A stretch of DNA of 64,000 nt from Microcoleus sp. FACHB-672 (GTDB lineage Bacteria; Cyanobacteriota; Cyanobacteriia; Cyanobacteriales; Oscillatoriaceae): positions 146,109 through 210,108 of the forward strand of contig NZ_JACJOU010000031.1 in NCBI RefSeq assembly GCF_014695725.1, given 5' to 3'. Positions 48,105 through 57,745 of the stretch are shown one piece after another; positions within the stretch are counted from its first letter, which is position 1; each line of letters starts with the position of its first letter. The position numbers and the translations under genes are program-made. The notes beneath the pieces were generated by a model, which saw nothing but the letters and a program-made list of their open reading frames with translations, did no database searches and was not told the DNA's origin.

Positions 48105-49373
48105 TTAATGACTCACCGGCAAGCCGAGTTGCATCACTTCCACACATTCACCGGCAGAAATCAATTTTTTACCCACCGGCACGACTGCTAATCCGGTTGT
48201 TTGGGCTAAATTAATTAAATTTCCTGAGCTGTGGCTGCCACCGGCAAGCTGAAATCTGTACACACCATCAATTAAATGCAGTTGCCCCCAGAGGTAACTT
48301 TCCCGCTTACCATCTGATCGCAAGTCATATTGGGTTCGCGCTGGCAAAAACACTGGCTGCCAACCTTTATATAACCCCGCTAACTTTTTCACTGCCGGCT
48401 CGACGAAGCGCCAAAATGTAACTAAGCTGGAAACGGGATTTCCCGGCAAACCGAAGTACAAAACTGATTGCTGAGTGGAAGAAGGCGGAAATGTGGCAAC
48501 CGTTAAAGGTTTACCGGGTTTGATGGCAACTGAGGTGACGTGAATTTTGGCTCCCGAAGTTGCCAAAATTTCATCAACATAATCATAATCGCCCACGGAA
48601 ACGCCGCCGGTGGAGAGAACCACGTCAGCAGTCGCGACGGCTTTAGCAATGGTCTCTTTCAGCGCCTCTGGTTCATCCGGCACAATCCCTAACAGCACCG
48701 GCACTGCACCGGCTGCTGTCACGGCTGCGGCTAAAGCATACTGATTGGAGTCTACAATCTGCCCCGGTTGCAGCGGTCGCTCAGGCGTGACGAGTTCGTT
48801 GCCGGTGGAGATAATCGCCACACGGGGACGCCGGTATACTTTCATTTGAGTACACTGAGCAGCTGCGAGTACAGCTATTTCCGGTGCCTGAATTGCAATC
48901 CCCGCCGGCAGCAGTGGGTTGCCGGCTTTGTAGAATGAGCCTTGGTGGCGCACAAACGCGCCCGATTCTGCCGGCTCGGCTAGTATAACCACGCGATCGC
49001 CCTCGCGCCGCGTTACTTCCTGGATTACCACCGTATCTGCACCCTCTGGCATCATTGAGCCGGTGAGGATACGGGCGGCTTGTCCTGGTTTAATCACGAC
49101 TTGGGGTTTATAACCGGCTGGAATCTCTTCTACAATTTCTAGCTGTACGGGTTGCTGGGCGTTGGTGCCGGCAACATCTTTATAGCGCACCGCATAGCCA
49201 TCCATTGCCGAGTTATCCCAGTGAGGAAAATCTAGCCGGCTCATCACCGGCACTGCTAGGATGCGCGAGTGGGCTGAGAGCAAGTCCACAACCTCAACGT
49301 CCTGGTGGTGATCGAGAGGTTCAACCAAATCTAAAATGATTGACTCTGCTTCTTTAACCGGCAACATAGCCAT
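48105..49373 (-). CDS. moeA: Molybdopterin molybdotransferase MoeA
   Basis: Inserts molybdate into adenylated molybdopterin, a step needed for the cofactor of nitrate reductase NarB. The 422-residue product has the MoeA order: N-terminal domain (PVKEAESIIL), DNSAMDGYAVR, a beta domain, the MoCF-binding domain with ISTGNEL, STGGVSVGDYDYV and PGKPLTVA, and GLPGNPVSSLVTF, then domain IV. An ATG at 49373 preceded by AGGGA is chosen; an in-frame TTG at 49388 and an ATG at 49367 are alternatives. Confidence 0.93.
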   Translation of the reverse strand: MAMLPVKEAESIILDLVEPLDHHQDVEVVDLLSAHSRILAVPVMSRLDFPHWDNSAMDGYAVRYKDVAGTNAQQPVQLEIVEEIPAGYKPQVVIKPGQAARILTGSMMPEGADTVVIQEVTRREGDRVVILAEPAESGAFVRHQGSFYKAGNPLLPAGIAIQAPEIAVLAAAQCTQMKVYRRPRVAIISTGNELVTPERPLQPGQIVDSNQYALAAAVTAAGAVPVLLGIVPDEPEALKETIAKAVATADVVLSTGGVSVGDYDYVDEILATSGAKIHVTSVAIKPGKPLTVATFPPSSTQQSVLYFGLPGNPVSSLVTFWRFVEPAVKKLAGLYKGWQPVFLPARTQYDLRSDGKRESYLWGQLHLIDGVYRFQLAGGSHSSGNLINLAQTTGLAVVPVGKKLISAGECVEVMQLGLPVSH

Positions 49374-49511
49374 TTTCCCTGTTTCCAAACCTGTGCGTCC
49401 GTTTCAACCCTCAAGTGAGACTTGAACGTGAAAAATTAAGAACGAAGAATATTTTCACTTCTCGCGCTTAATTCTTCTTTTTCAATTGTCCCCCGCACCG
49501 GCAGTTCTGCT

Positions 49512-49775
49512 TCACGTTTCATCCCGTTTTTCTTCGGGATTGGGGGGAGTTTCGCCAATTCCCAGCTGCTTTTTAGATTTTTTCAGTTGACGCCAAAGCC
49601 GCTTAATGTCTTCATAAGCTTGTTCTGGAGAAATTTTGCCACCTGTTTCTAAAGCGCAGATAATCGTTACTTTTTGCGCGAATTCCTGTAAATTCGCGTC
49701 AAATGCCAAGTTTTCGGGCGTAAACTTGCCATAGAAGCGGCTGCGCGGCGATAAAAAATCAGAGGGTTCTGCCAT
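49512..49775 (-). CDS. Small conserved cyanobacterial protein (DUF7219-like)
   Basis: An 87-residue soluble protein, MAEPSDFLSPRSRFYGKF at the start, mostly helical, with a basic C-terminal stretch (LWRQLKKSKKQLGIGE). I recall similar short proteins as a conserved cyanobacterial family of unknown function (DUF7219), but the family name is from memory. The ATG at 49775 has AAGGTGG eight bases upstream. It lies upstream of moeA on the same strand, 139 bases away. Confidence 0.65.
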   Translation of the reverse strand: MAEPSDFLSPRSRFYGKFTPENLAFDANLQEFAQKVTIICALETGGKISPEQAYEDIKRLWRQLKKSKKQLGIGETPPNPEEKRDET

Positions 49776-49787
49776 AGGTCTATCCAC

Positions 49788-50210
49788 CTTTTGTAAAATT
49801 TTGTATCTGGGCTATATTGCAATTAGATAACTGCTGCGCTGACTCGTTGCCGGTTGAAGTTGTGAGTGCCGACGATTGCCATTGGATCGAAGTGAATAGC
49901 AATGACGCTTCTGTTACATCATTGTAACGATTCTCCGTTTTTAATCTATTCTTAATCCAAGCTTAACCGGCAGGCTATGAATTGCAACCGGCACTTTGAC
50001 ATAAAACTAAAGCTCCAACAGTTTTGCGTTAAAGTTGCGGGCAATGGGAAAGCCCCATTCCTTGTGAAATTTCTAATAAAGTTTGGTTTGAAGCCAAGAT
50101 GAACCTCTAAAATTTAAAATCTAAAATAGTCGTAAAACAGTTTCACCGTCTGTTTAATCTAAACAGATCGGGAGAACCCTTTCCCATTGCCCTAAAAACA
50201 GAGAGTCCTG
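49788..50210. other. Divergent promoter region
   Basis: About 420 bases between the divergent small conserved gene and cobO. I looked for a cobalamin riboswitch upstream of cobO and found no B12 box. No gene or repeat was recognised. Confidence 0.5.
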
Positions 50211-50879
50211 ATGCAAACAAATACCGAACTCAACGAGAATCAAGATGTGGAAACCGATACCCTTGAAGAGGAGACATCGCTAACGCCTGATCGCTATCAG
50301 CAGAAGATGCAGCGACGCAAAGAAGTGCAGGAAGAGCGGCTGGCGGCACGAACCCAAGAAAAAGGCTTGATTGTCGTGCACACCGGCAATGGGAAAGGCA
50401 AAACCACAGCAGCGCTGGGAATGGTGCTGCGCTCGCTGGGACATGGCTATCGGGTGGCAATTGTACAATTTATTAAAGGTGCCTGGGAGCCAGCGGAAAA
50501 GGTTGTGTTTAGCCGGTGGGCGGATCAGCTAGAGTTTCACGCCCTAGGAGAAGGATTCACCTGGGAAACCCAAGACCGGCAGCGTGATATTGAAAAAGCC
50601 CAGCACGCTTGGCAGACGGGTTTGGAATTTATCCGCAATCCTGAATTTAAGCTGGTGCTGCTTGATGAAATTAATGTAGCCCTCAAACTCGGTTATCTAA
50701 GCGTTGAAGAAGTGCTGGCCGGTTTAACGCAAAAGCCGGCAGACTCTCACGTGATTCTCACTGGCAGAGGCGCACCGGCTGCCCTTATTGACCAAGCAGA
50801 CCTCGTAACTGAAATGACTTTAATTAAGCATCCCTTCCGTGAGCAAAACGTTAAAGCGCAACCCGGCATTGAGTTTTAA
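50211..50879 (+). CDS. cobO: Cob(I)yrinic acid a,c-diamide adenosyltransferase (CobO/BtuR)
   Basis: Attaches the adenosyl group to cobalt in B12 synthesis or salvage. The 222-residue protein has a polar N-terminal extension of about 45 residues, then the P-loop HTGNGKGKTTAALG, the conserved QFIKGAW, ALGEGFTWET, LLDEINVALKLGY and LTGRGAP motifs of the CobA/CobO/BtuR family. The length is slightly longer than the E. coli enzyme because of the N-terminal extension. Confidence 0.94.
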   Translation: MQTNTELNENQDVETDTLEEETSLTPDRYQQKMQRRKEVQEERLAARTQEKGLIVVHTGNGKGKTTAALGMVLRSLGHGYRVAIVQFIKGAWEPAEKVVFSRWADQLEFHALGEGFTWETQDRQRDIEKAQHAWQTGLEFIRNPEFKLVLLDEINVALKLGYLSVEEVLAGLTQKPADSHVILTGRGAPAALIDQADLVTEMTLIKHPFREQNVKAQPGIEF

Positions 50880-50914
50880 GTTTTAAATAACCACTAAGAA
50901 CAGTAGAAATTGCT

Positions 50915-51613
50915 TTACTGGTTCCAGACTTGCTGTTGATAGGTTTCTGTACAGGTACTAAGGATGCGCCGATCGTTGGCACTGAAGCTGCCGATCGGGT
51001 GCAAATTCCGAAGTGGGACAGAATAGGGATAAGTTGTTCGTTCGTAGCTATTAACAATGGTTACGTCTAAGCGTTGTGACTGAGCACTGCCGAATACGCA
51101 GTCAAAAGAAGAACTCGGCATATAAAAAGCCCCGATCAGTCGGCCACGTCGCACTTCAAATACCATATAGGCTTTCCCCACCTGTTCGGGTTCTGGATCT
51201 TCGCCAAACAGGTAAACTCCATCGGCTAAAAGCTGGCTCTCAGTTCCCATGAAGGTATCTGAGGACGGTAATTCATCTGTGGGATGAAACTTGTGTACCG
51301 ACTGCGGCGCAGTCACTTTTGTCCCAACAGCCTCAGCACAATCAGCAGTTGCCGATAATTCAACCGTCATGGGACGAAACTTATGCGCCGGCTGCGGTGC
51401 AGTCACTTTTGTCCCAACAGTCTCTAGCTCACAGTCAGTGGTTTTCGGCAATTCACTAATCGAACGAAACTTGTGTGCCGGCTGCGGCGCAGTCACTTCA
51501 GTCCCAACAGCCCCTAGGGTGCAGGAAGCAGTTACGGTAGCAAATATGCTTTTCGCTACGAATCCCAAAGCTTGGGTTCGCTTCGCTTGCGGCCTAGAGA
51601 AACTGTTCAGCAT
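50915..51613 (-). CDS. Secreted protein of unknown function with 30-residue tandem repeats
   Basis: A 232-residue protein. An ATG at 51613 gives a plausible signal peptide (KRTQALGFVAKSIFATVTAS); an in-frame TTG at 51715 is the alternative. Residues about 35-120 hold three tandem 30-residue repeats around VGTKVTAPQPAHKF. The remaining 110 residues (GVYLFGEDPEPEQVGKAYMV, GRLIGAFYMPSSSFDCVFG, QRLDVTIVNSYERTTYPY) form a beta-rich domain recalled from other cyanobacterial hypothetical proteins. Function unknown. Confidence 0.65.
   Translation of the reverse strand: MLNSFSRPQAKRTQALGFVAKSIFATVTASCTLGAVGTEVTAPQPAHKFRSISELPKTTDCELETVGTKVTAPQPAHKFRPMTVELSATADCAEAVGTKVTAPQSVHKFHPTDELPSSDTFMGTESQLLADGVYLFGEDPEPEQVGKAYMVFEVRRGRLIGAFYMPSSSFDCVFGSAQSQRLDVTIVNSYERTTYPYSVPLRNLHPIGSFSANDRRILSTCTETYQQQVWNQ
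51281..51550 (-). repeat. Three 90-base tandem repeats in the secreted-protein gene
   Basis: Copies begin at 51281, 51371 and 51461 on the plus strand with GGGATGAAAC-like ends, an exact 90-base period. The first roughly 50 bases of each are strongly conserved and the rest diverge. Each codes for the VGTKVTAPQ unit on the minus strand. Confidence 0.9.
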
Positions 51614-51787
51614 TTGAAAGCTCGATGAAAGGAAGTGGACAAATCTGTTGCACACCCTGATTGTCCCCCTAGAGGTTTCAACAATTAATCCCAGATGAGA
51701 ATCCAGGTACAGCAATAGCTGTTTACATAACCTTCAAATCGGTTACTTTCAATTTCTGAAGACAGTTACAAATGTTCATAAAAAATA

Positions 51788-51809
51788 TGGCGGAAAAATA
51801 TTTCCGCCA
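51788..51809. terminator. Perfect hairpin upstream of the secreted-protein gene
   Basis: TGGCGGAAA and TTTCCGCCA pair perfectly around AATA. It lies between the sigma factor gene and the secreted-protein gene, both on the minus strand, and may be a second terminator behind the one at 51833. Confidence 0.45.
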
Positions 51810-51832
51810 CACATCGCATATAAAAAGTGAAA

Positions 51833-51872
51833 AAGAGGGGAGGGAAAATTCTTAAATTCCCCCTCCCCTCTT
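51833..51872 (-). terminator. Rho-independent terminator of the sigma factor gene
   Basis: Read on the minus strand, AAGAGGGGAGGG pairs with CCCTCCCCTCTT across a 16-base loop and is followed by TTTC and an A/T-rich stretch. It starts about 15 bases after the sigma factor stop codon. Stem length and T-tract are convincing. Confidence 0.8.
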
Positions 51873-51887
51873 ATCTAGCCTGTAGTC

Positions 51888-52892
51888 TTAGCTAGCCAAA
51901 TACTCGCGTACATTGGCCTGCCGGCGGCGTAGCTGCGCTAAAGCTTGGTGTTCAAGCTGGCGCACTCGCTCCCGACTGAGACTGAGTTGCTCACCCACTT
52001 TTGCCAGGGACAACTCGCGGCCATCCTTCAAACCGAAGCGCAAGCTGATAACTTCCCGCTGTTGCGGAGTTAATTCTGCCAGCAGCGTCTCCAAGTCCTG
52101 GCGCAGCAATTCCTGCGTGGTGTAAATTTCGGGAGAAGCGGCTTCATCCTCCAGCAAGTCTTGCAGTTCCGTGTCGTGGTTGTCTCCAACGCGGATATCT
52201 AAAGACACTGGGTGACGAGCCATTGTCAGATATTCGCGGATCTGAGCCGGCTCTAAATCAAGAGCTTGACCAATTTCAGCCGGCGTGGCGCTGCGACCAA
52301 GCTGCTGAGTCAGTTCTCGCTGTACTTTTTTGATTTTGTTCAGCTTTTCGGTAATGTGGATGGGCAAGCGAATCGTCCGTGCTTGCTGTGCGATCGCCCG
52401 CGTGATTGCTTGGCGAATCCACCAATAGGCATAAGTAGAGAATTTGTACCCTCGCGTAGGGTCAAACTTTTCCACGCCTCGCTCTAAACCGAGTGTGCCT
52501 TCTTGAATCAGATCCAGCAACTCCAGATTACGCTTTTGGTATTTCTTAGCGATCGCTACCACCAAACGCAAGTTGGCTTCAATCATCTTTTGCTTGGCAC
52601 GCTGTCCCACCAACAGAATTCGGCTGAGTTCGGCTTCAGAAATCTCTACATGAGAAGCCCATTCTTGCTGGTTTGGTTCACGGTTCAGCTTGGCAGACAG
52701 TGCTTCTTTGGCTTCGACAAAAACCATCATTTGCTGCACTTGCTTACCCAAGACAATTTCTTCCTCGTGGGTTAACAGTGGCACCCGCCCGATCTCGTGC
52801 AGATAGGTTCGTACGATATCAGCCGGTGCAGATGGCCGTGCGCCCATATAAGTGGGGTTGGCGTTCATGGTACGGTTTTTTGCAGTGGGCAT
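51888..52892 (-). CDS. Group 2-type RNA polymerase sigma-70 factor
   Basis: A 334-residue alternative sigma factor. Region 1.2 starts [20 protein letters not shown]. Regions 2.1-2.4 include [20 protein letters not shown] and [19 protein letters not shown], the -10-recognising helix. Region 3 has [12 protein letters not shown] and region 4 has LRFGLKDG and [15 protein letters not shown]. The lack of region 1.1 and the size fit the non-essential group 2 sigmas of cyanobacteria (SigB-SigE). The sequence around [10 protein letters not shown] recalls SigD, but I do not assign a letter. Confidence 0.92.
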   Translation of the reverse strand: MPTAKNRTMNANPTYMGARPSAPADIVRTYLHEIGRVPLLTHEEEIVLGKQVQQMMVFVEAKEALSAKLNREPNQQEWASHVEISEAELSRILLVGQRAKQKMIEANLRLVVAIAKKYQKRNLELLDLIQEGTLGLERGVEKFDPTRGYKFSTYAYWWIRQAITRAIAQQARTIRLPIHITEKLNKIKKVQRELTQQLGRSATPAEIGQALDLEPAQIREYLTMARHPVSLDIRVGDNHDTELQDLLEDEAASPEIYTTQELLRQDLETLLAELTPQQREVISLRFGLKDGRELSLAKVGEQLSLSRERVRQLEHQALAQLRRRQANVREYLAS

Positions 52893-53613
52893 GGGTGACT
52901 CGTGACTCCCTAACGTATAACAAACTATTATTCACCTGCCTGCTCTAATGGGCAGGAACTCGCGCTTTAGTCGGTTGCAGCTTCTATAAGCTCTCTCGTT
53001 TAGGGCTAGCGATCGGCACGAACCTAGGGCCAACCCCCCTGGCAACAGACCATAAATACTGACAGTATCTTTAAGTCGAACTCGGTATGAGTTTACTTTT
53101 TTCTATGTTAATCCAATTGTAGACTCCCGTAAATACCCCACGGTTCTTTCTCAAGTCTGATATTCTCAAGCTTTCCCAAAATTTAAGAAACAACGATCTC
53201 GCCGACCTCTTCTTTACCTGAGACTTATTTCCACTCAACGCAAAACCCCCTTATTTCTATGATGAACGAGCGATTGTGAACTGGGTAAGGAGGGGAGAGT
53301 GCGATCACCGAACCTTTACAGGCAGGAAATAGGGTGATAACCATACGGTTACTTTGCTTAGTTAATTTCAGTCGGCATACCCAGGAATTCGTTTGCTGAG
53401 CTTGCTTGCAAAGGATAGTTATTGTAGGACAACCGACTGCTACGCCGAATGCTTTTACAAATTCGTTTTTAGACTGCTACCAGTAATTGAACAGATTCCT
53501 CTGCATTAATTGCAGATATGTCGCTTATAAAAAGCGAAAAAACAGATTAATTCTGTGCAGAATTTCCCATCATGACGGCAACAAATTCCTGCCCTCTCTT
53601 CTGCCATGCCCCA
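52893..53613. other. Spacer upstream of the sigma factor gene
   Basis: About 720 bases. A small inverted repeat (CCTGCC ... GGGCAGG) lies at about 52936-52958, close to the sigma start, and could be regulatory. No gene, RNA or transposon remnant was recognised in the rest. Confidence 0.5.
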
Positions 53614-56600
53614 TTAAGGATTATCAACAGAAGTTGACACGGCAGGGATAGTCAGCTTTTGACGGGTGGAAATGGGTGTGCCGGTGCCAATTTGAGCAAA
53701 AGCGAGTTGGCTGCCTCTTTGCGACCCGATTTCGACATCTGTAAATACGACTGTTGATAGATGGGTGACTGGATCGATATAACTTGAGAAAAAGTTGCCA
53801 CTCGCTTCGGAGGTGCCAATTTTTAGCTTAAAGTTTCCGGGTAGTTTTCTGCCAATGGGTAAGCCGGTTATTTGGCCAGAAACTTTTCCGTCTATGGGTT
53901 CATTGAAGGTTAATTTTAACGCGGGGATATTTTCTTCTAAAATAACAGCCCCAGGAATAAACGCCGGCTGTCCGCTTTCAAAGGCTCCAATATCGGGTGC
54001 CGCACCCGCAAAGCCATCGGTGAAGGGTGCTAGAATTTGGCCGGCATCAATCGCAGAAGACGTGCCTTGTAGTTGATAATCTCGAGCTGCCGGCGCGATA
54101 TATTTCGGATCGGTTTCAGCAGCAACAATGTTGTTTTCAAATATGATATCAGCTCTCGGTTTGGTTCTGCTCAATTCTGAATAAACATTGTTTTTGAGAA
54201 CAGTGCCGGCAAATGTGTTGCCGGTGGGTTGGAACCAGATTGAATCATCAAAAGTATTGTTGTAGATGTTGTTAAAGATTGCCGGATCATTGATGCCAGA
54301 ACTTCTAGGTCTTAAAGCGAGTCCTTCTGAAGAGGCTTCCCAAACAACATTGTGATGCACATTAAAATTGTAAGATTCATCCAGATAAATTCCGGGGCCA
54401 CCATAGTAGCTCAAATCGTAATTTAACAAAGATTTGATATCGTGAACGGCGTTATAAGCGATTTGACTGCCTTTTCCATCTGTTTTAAAGGCGAGAATTC
54501 CACCATTATCAGAAAGTTGCAAGCCGCCGTTATAAGCTTCGTTATACATGACACTGACGTTATCCAGATCACGAAGATTAATTAGGGGTGTTGCGCCATT
54601 GTTAAACAAGGTATTATTGACGATCTGAGTTTGGGTGCCGGCGGCAACAATGGGTGCAGCATCTAAGCCGGCATAAGCGGTATCGTGAATAACAGAATTG
54701 GAGATTTTAGTGCCAATACTATTTTTGTCGATTCTGACGCCGCTATCATAGCTATAGGCAATGTGGCTATTGCGAATTTCGTGATAATTTCCAGCCAGTT
54801 TGATACTGGGGGTGCCAACAAGATATAAACCCGGAATAACTTGAGAGTGCGAACCATACTTCACATCAATTTTGTCTAAAAGGATGTGGCTGCTACTTTG
54901 GTTCGTATTGATATTTGCCCCAAAAATATCAATGCCTTCAACGGTGATATGGGATTTATCTCTCAGTTCAAAAGCCGTAATTCTTGCTTTGGCTTCAACG
55001 GTAGAAACTGCCGGATCTCCGCTGTTGGGTGCCCACAGATACAAGGTAGTCGAGTTGGGATCATAAAACCACTCCTTAGCTGTATCTAAAGCCGAGTAGC
55101 TGCCCCATAGATAAAAGTAGTTAGATTCTTGAGGTTTATAAAATTCAGCCGCGCCCCACTTAAAGTCAAAATTGATTGTACCCGGTGCGGAACTGGTGAC
55201 ATCTCCTGTTTGAGGGTGCCAATTTAAGCCAGGAACAAAATTAATTTTCGCGTCATTCCAGAAGTTAGCCGGCTGCGTTAAATCTGAATCTGTATAAGTG
55301 CCGGTGATTATCGCATCTCTAGAGGCATTCGGATTATTAACAGTTCCCGTATCTGAAACGGCATTATCTAACCGAGTTACTTCAGCGGGATTTTTATCAA
55401 TATTTGGCCATCGGGCTTCTACCATCATTTGCCCATTCACAAAAATTTGGTTATTGCCTTCACCCAAATCCCCATTCATGGGCGCTTTGTAAATATTTCC
55501 TTCATGTAAATTCCAATTGGTTACTAAGTCTGCCCCACTGACGATTACTTCTTCATCTTTGTAGGGTTTAAAGGTAATGGGTTGATCAGCAGTTCCCGAA
55601 TTAGCGGGAGTAATTTTTTCTCGATAGGTGCCGGCTCTAATGTAAACGGTATCTCCAGCTTGAGCAACGGTGGCAGCTTTTTGAATTGTTTGGAAAGGTT
55701 CTTCAGGAGTGCCGGAATTTTCGTCGGAACCGGCAGGCGAGACATAATAACCAGGCGGGAATACTTCAGGAAGTGGTTTGGGTGTAAAAATGAAATCATT
55801 CGGGCTAATTTGGTCTGCGTCAATGCCCTTTAATACGGCTAAATACTCGCCAGTGAGTTTGTCCTCAATAAGAATATTGGGAAGGTTTTCTACTGTATTT
55901 TGAACGATGTTGAGATCTTCAAAGGTCAGGGGTTCGATTAACTTAATTAAATCTTCGTTGTTGACAAAATCTGTGATAAAATCAGCATTGGCAACAGCAG
56001 GGCCGCCGGTTCCCTGACCAATCACAAAAACGTCACTTCCCAAACCACCGGCAATTGTATCTGCACCAAGATTGCCGGCAATCGTATCATTGCCAAGATC
56101 GCCGGATAAACTATCGTCGCCGGCATCGCCATTTAAACTATCTTCCCCTTGCCCTCCTTGTAATGTATCGTTTCCTTCACCGCCAAGTAAATTATCTGCC
56201 TCTACATTGCCATTTAAATAATCGTTACCGGCATCACCGAAAAGACTATCACTTCCTTCATTGCCGATAACCGTATCATCTCCCAATTCGCCATAGCTGA
56301 GATCATGACCCAGATCGCCATAAACTTGGTCATTATCTTGGCCGGCTTGCAGGGTATCATTCCCTGTACCCCCGTGGAGAATATCATCTCCTTGATTGCC
56401 ATAGATGTAGTCATTTTCCTGATTTCCATTAATATAATCATTAGCTCCCAATCCCAGGATCACATCACCACCTGGAATCCCTAAAATTAAGTCTCTTTGG
56501 CTTGAGGCTTCTAAAAAATCAGCATTTTTCGTCAGATAATAAGCCGCATCAAACCCACCGCTAGGACTGCGTCTTTCACTCAACCCATGCAGCGAGAAAT

Positions 56601-56718
56601 GTTCCCAACCAGAACTATAAACACCCCCGTCAACCGCTGCTTTGACATCAATATTTTGTCCTAAGTAATAGGTTTCGTCGTAAATCGAAGAAAAGGCCGC
56701 AAGTTCTGGAGAAGTCAT
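53614..56718 (-). CDS. Large exoprotein with RTX repeats and right-handed beta-helix
   Basis: A 1034-residue acidic protein. Residues 1-75 contain two copies of the DxxYYL..N-D module with HFSLHGLSERRSPS, common in exported calcium-dependent proteins. Residues 80-240 are RTX repeats (GGTGNDTLQAGQDND). Residues 240-310 match the C-terminal part of the 47130 protein. Residues 320-920 start YYVSPAGSDENSGTPEEPFQ, typical of DUF1565/pectate-lyase-like beta-helices, with many N-N-I-F/Y turn residues. The final 110 residues look like an Ig-type sandwich. Probable type I-secreted surface or matrix polysaccharide-acting protein; catalytic activity unproven. Confidence 0.82.
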   Translation of the reverse strand: MTSPELAAFSSIYDETYYLGQNIDVKAAVDGGVYSSGWEHFSLHGLSERRSPSGGFDAAYYLTKNADFLEASSQRDLILGIPGGDVILGLGANDYINGNQENDYIYGNQGDDILHGGTGNDTLQAGQDNDQVYGDLGHDLSYGELGDDTVIGNEGSDSLFGDAGNDYLNGNVEADNLLGGEGNDTLQGGQGEDSLNGDAGDDSLSGDLGNDTIAGNLGADTIAGGLGSDVFVIGQGTGGPAVANADFITDFVNNEDLIKLIEPLTFEDLNIVQNTVENLPNILIEDKLTGEYLAVLKGIDADQISPNDFIFTPKPLPEVFPPGYYVSPAGSDENSGTPEEPFQTIQKAATVAQAGDTVYIRAGTYREKITPANSGTADQPITFKPYKDEEVIVSGADLVTNWNLHEGNIYKAPMNGDLGEGNNQIFVNGQMMVEARWPNIDKNPAEVTRLDNAVSDTGTVNNPNASRDAIITGTYTDSDLTQPANFWNDAKINFVPGLNWHPQTGDVTSSAPGTINFDFKWGAAEFYKPQESNYFYLWGSYSALDTAKEWFYDPNSTTLYLWAPNSGDPAVSTVEAKARITAFELRDKSHITVEGIDIFGANINTNQSSSHILLDKIDVKYGSHSQVIPGLYLVGTPSIKLAGNYHEIRNSHIAYSYDSGVRIDKNSIGTKISNSVIHDTAYAGLDAAPIVAAGTQTQIVNNTLFNNGATPLINLRDLDNVSVMYNEAYNGGLQLSDNGGILAFKTDGKGSQIAYNAVHDIKSLLNYDLSYYGGPGIYLDESYNFNVHHNVVWEASSEGLALRPRSSGINDPAIFNNIYNNTFDDSIWFQPTGNTFAGTVLKNNVYSELSRTKPRADIIFENNIVAAETDPKYIAPAARDYQLQGTSSAIDAGQILAPFTDGFAGAAPDIGAFESGQPAFIPGAVILEENIPALKLTFNEPIDGKVSGQITGLPIGRKLPGNFKLKIGTSEASGNFFSSYIDPVTHLSTVVFTDVEIGSQRGSQLAFAQIGTGTPISTRQKLTIPAVSTSVDNP

Positions 56719-57570
56719 TAGAGATGCACCTCAAATTTTCTGAAAAATTCTAACTTTAAATTGGTGTAAACTTATTCCGCCTCTCCGGCCAAATCGAGAG
56801 TCGATAGAAAATTTTTCTAACTGCTGTGACTAATGGATGAAAGCTAACGTTCCCTGAGCAACAAATTGTTACATTTATCAATGTTTCAAAATCAAAAATT
56901 CCTTACCTTTATAAACGATAATTTCTGAGCTAACAACCGAGTTTATACTGAGGCTTTTTAATTTAAAATTGGGCTCTTGAGGAATTAAACGAGCCTACCA
57001 AGCGCGGCTATTCCCAAGATAAAATTGGGATCTTAGTTTGAACTTTAAGCAATGAAAAGACCCCTTGCCAGTTCGTTCCCTATGATTAACACTTGCCTCT
57101 GAAATCTTAGAGCTTTAGAGATAATTACCTAATTTTCAAAGCCTTTAATACGCAAAGAAAAAGGCTTTTACCAGAAAAGCCTGAGTCGATTATGGACGAA
57201 TCCAGCAACCTGACCCTAACTTTGGTAGAGTAGATGCAAAATTTCAAGTTTTAAAAGGGTCAAGCCTTTCAGAGCAGTTTGATATTTGTAGAGTAGTAGA
57301 TGCAACCCTGAATGGGTTATCTGTTAAGGATCATAGCCTGAGTGTGACACAGTCAGGACTGGAACCTCAATCGAGATAACGCGCTTATTCTACCATAAAA
57401 TTTATATCTAGCATCTAACAAAATTAATATTAAACTCACCATCTTTGGGAAGAGAATGCCTAAACTGTTAAAGCAGGGTAACCGCATCTAAAAGAGAGCG
57501 CTCAAGAGTGTAAGATAGAGAGTTTGCCACCTCCCCCATGCCTCCTATTATCTAATCGAGGGAGCTTGTC
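56719..57570. other. Spacer between the exoprotein gene and a transposase stump
   Basis: About 850 AT-rich bases. Two imperfect copies of a GTAGAGTAG(TAG)ATGCAA word are seen at about 57229 and 57288. No gene is recognised. Confidence 0.45.
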
Positions 57571-57574
57571 TGCC

Positions 57575-57745
57575 GGCCTGGAGCAATACTTTGGTGAGAT
57601 TGCTGACCCAAGAGTCGAGTGCACCGGCGCTCATCAATTGCTCGACATCCTTGCTATCGCCTTGTTTGGGGTGCCCGCAGGGGCAGATAGCTCGGTGGCA
57701 ATCGAAACCTATGGCAATGCCAAACGCGCCTGGTTGGAGACATAG
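57575..57745 (+). pseudogene. N-terminal stump of an ISAs1-family transposase
   Basis: The frame reading LEQYFGEIADPRVECTGAHQ, then LLDILAIALFGVPAGADS and AIETYGNAKRAWLET, matches the N-terminal domain of ISAs1-type transposases and stops at TAG (57743-57745). No catalytic region follows in any frame, so the element is dead. The same family left a remnant at 14978-15160, representing a different part of the protein. Confidence 0.75.

Noticed and set aside
49980..50210. Possible cobalamin riboswitch upstream of cobO
   Set aside because: I could not find a B12 box or the expected flanking stems.
51291..51617. Plus-strand frame with repeated CxxCGAVTFVPT units that looks like zinc knuckles
   Set aside because: It is antisense to a frame with a signal peptide and a conserved C-terminal domain, and the Cys spacing simply follows the 90-base repeat.
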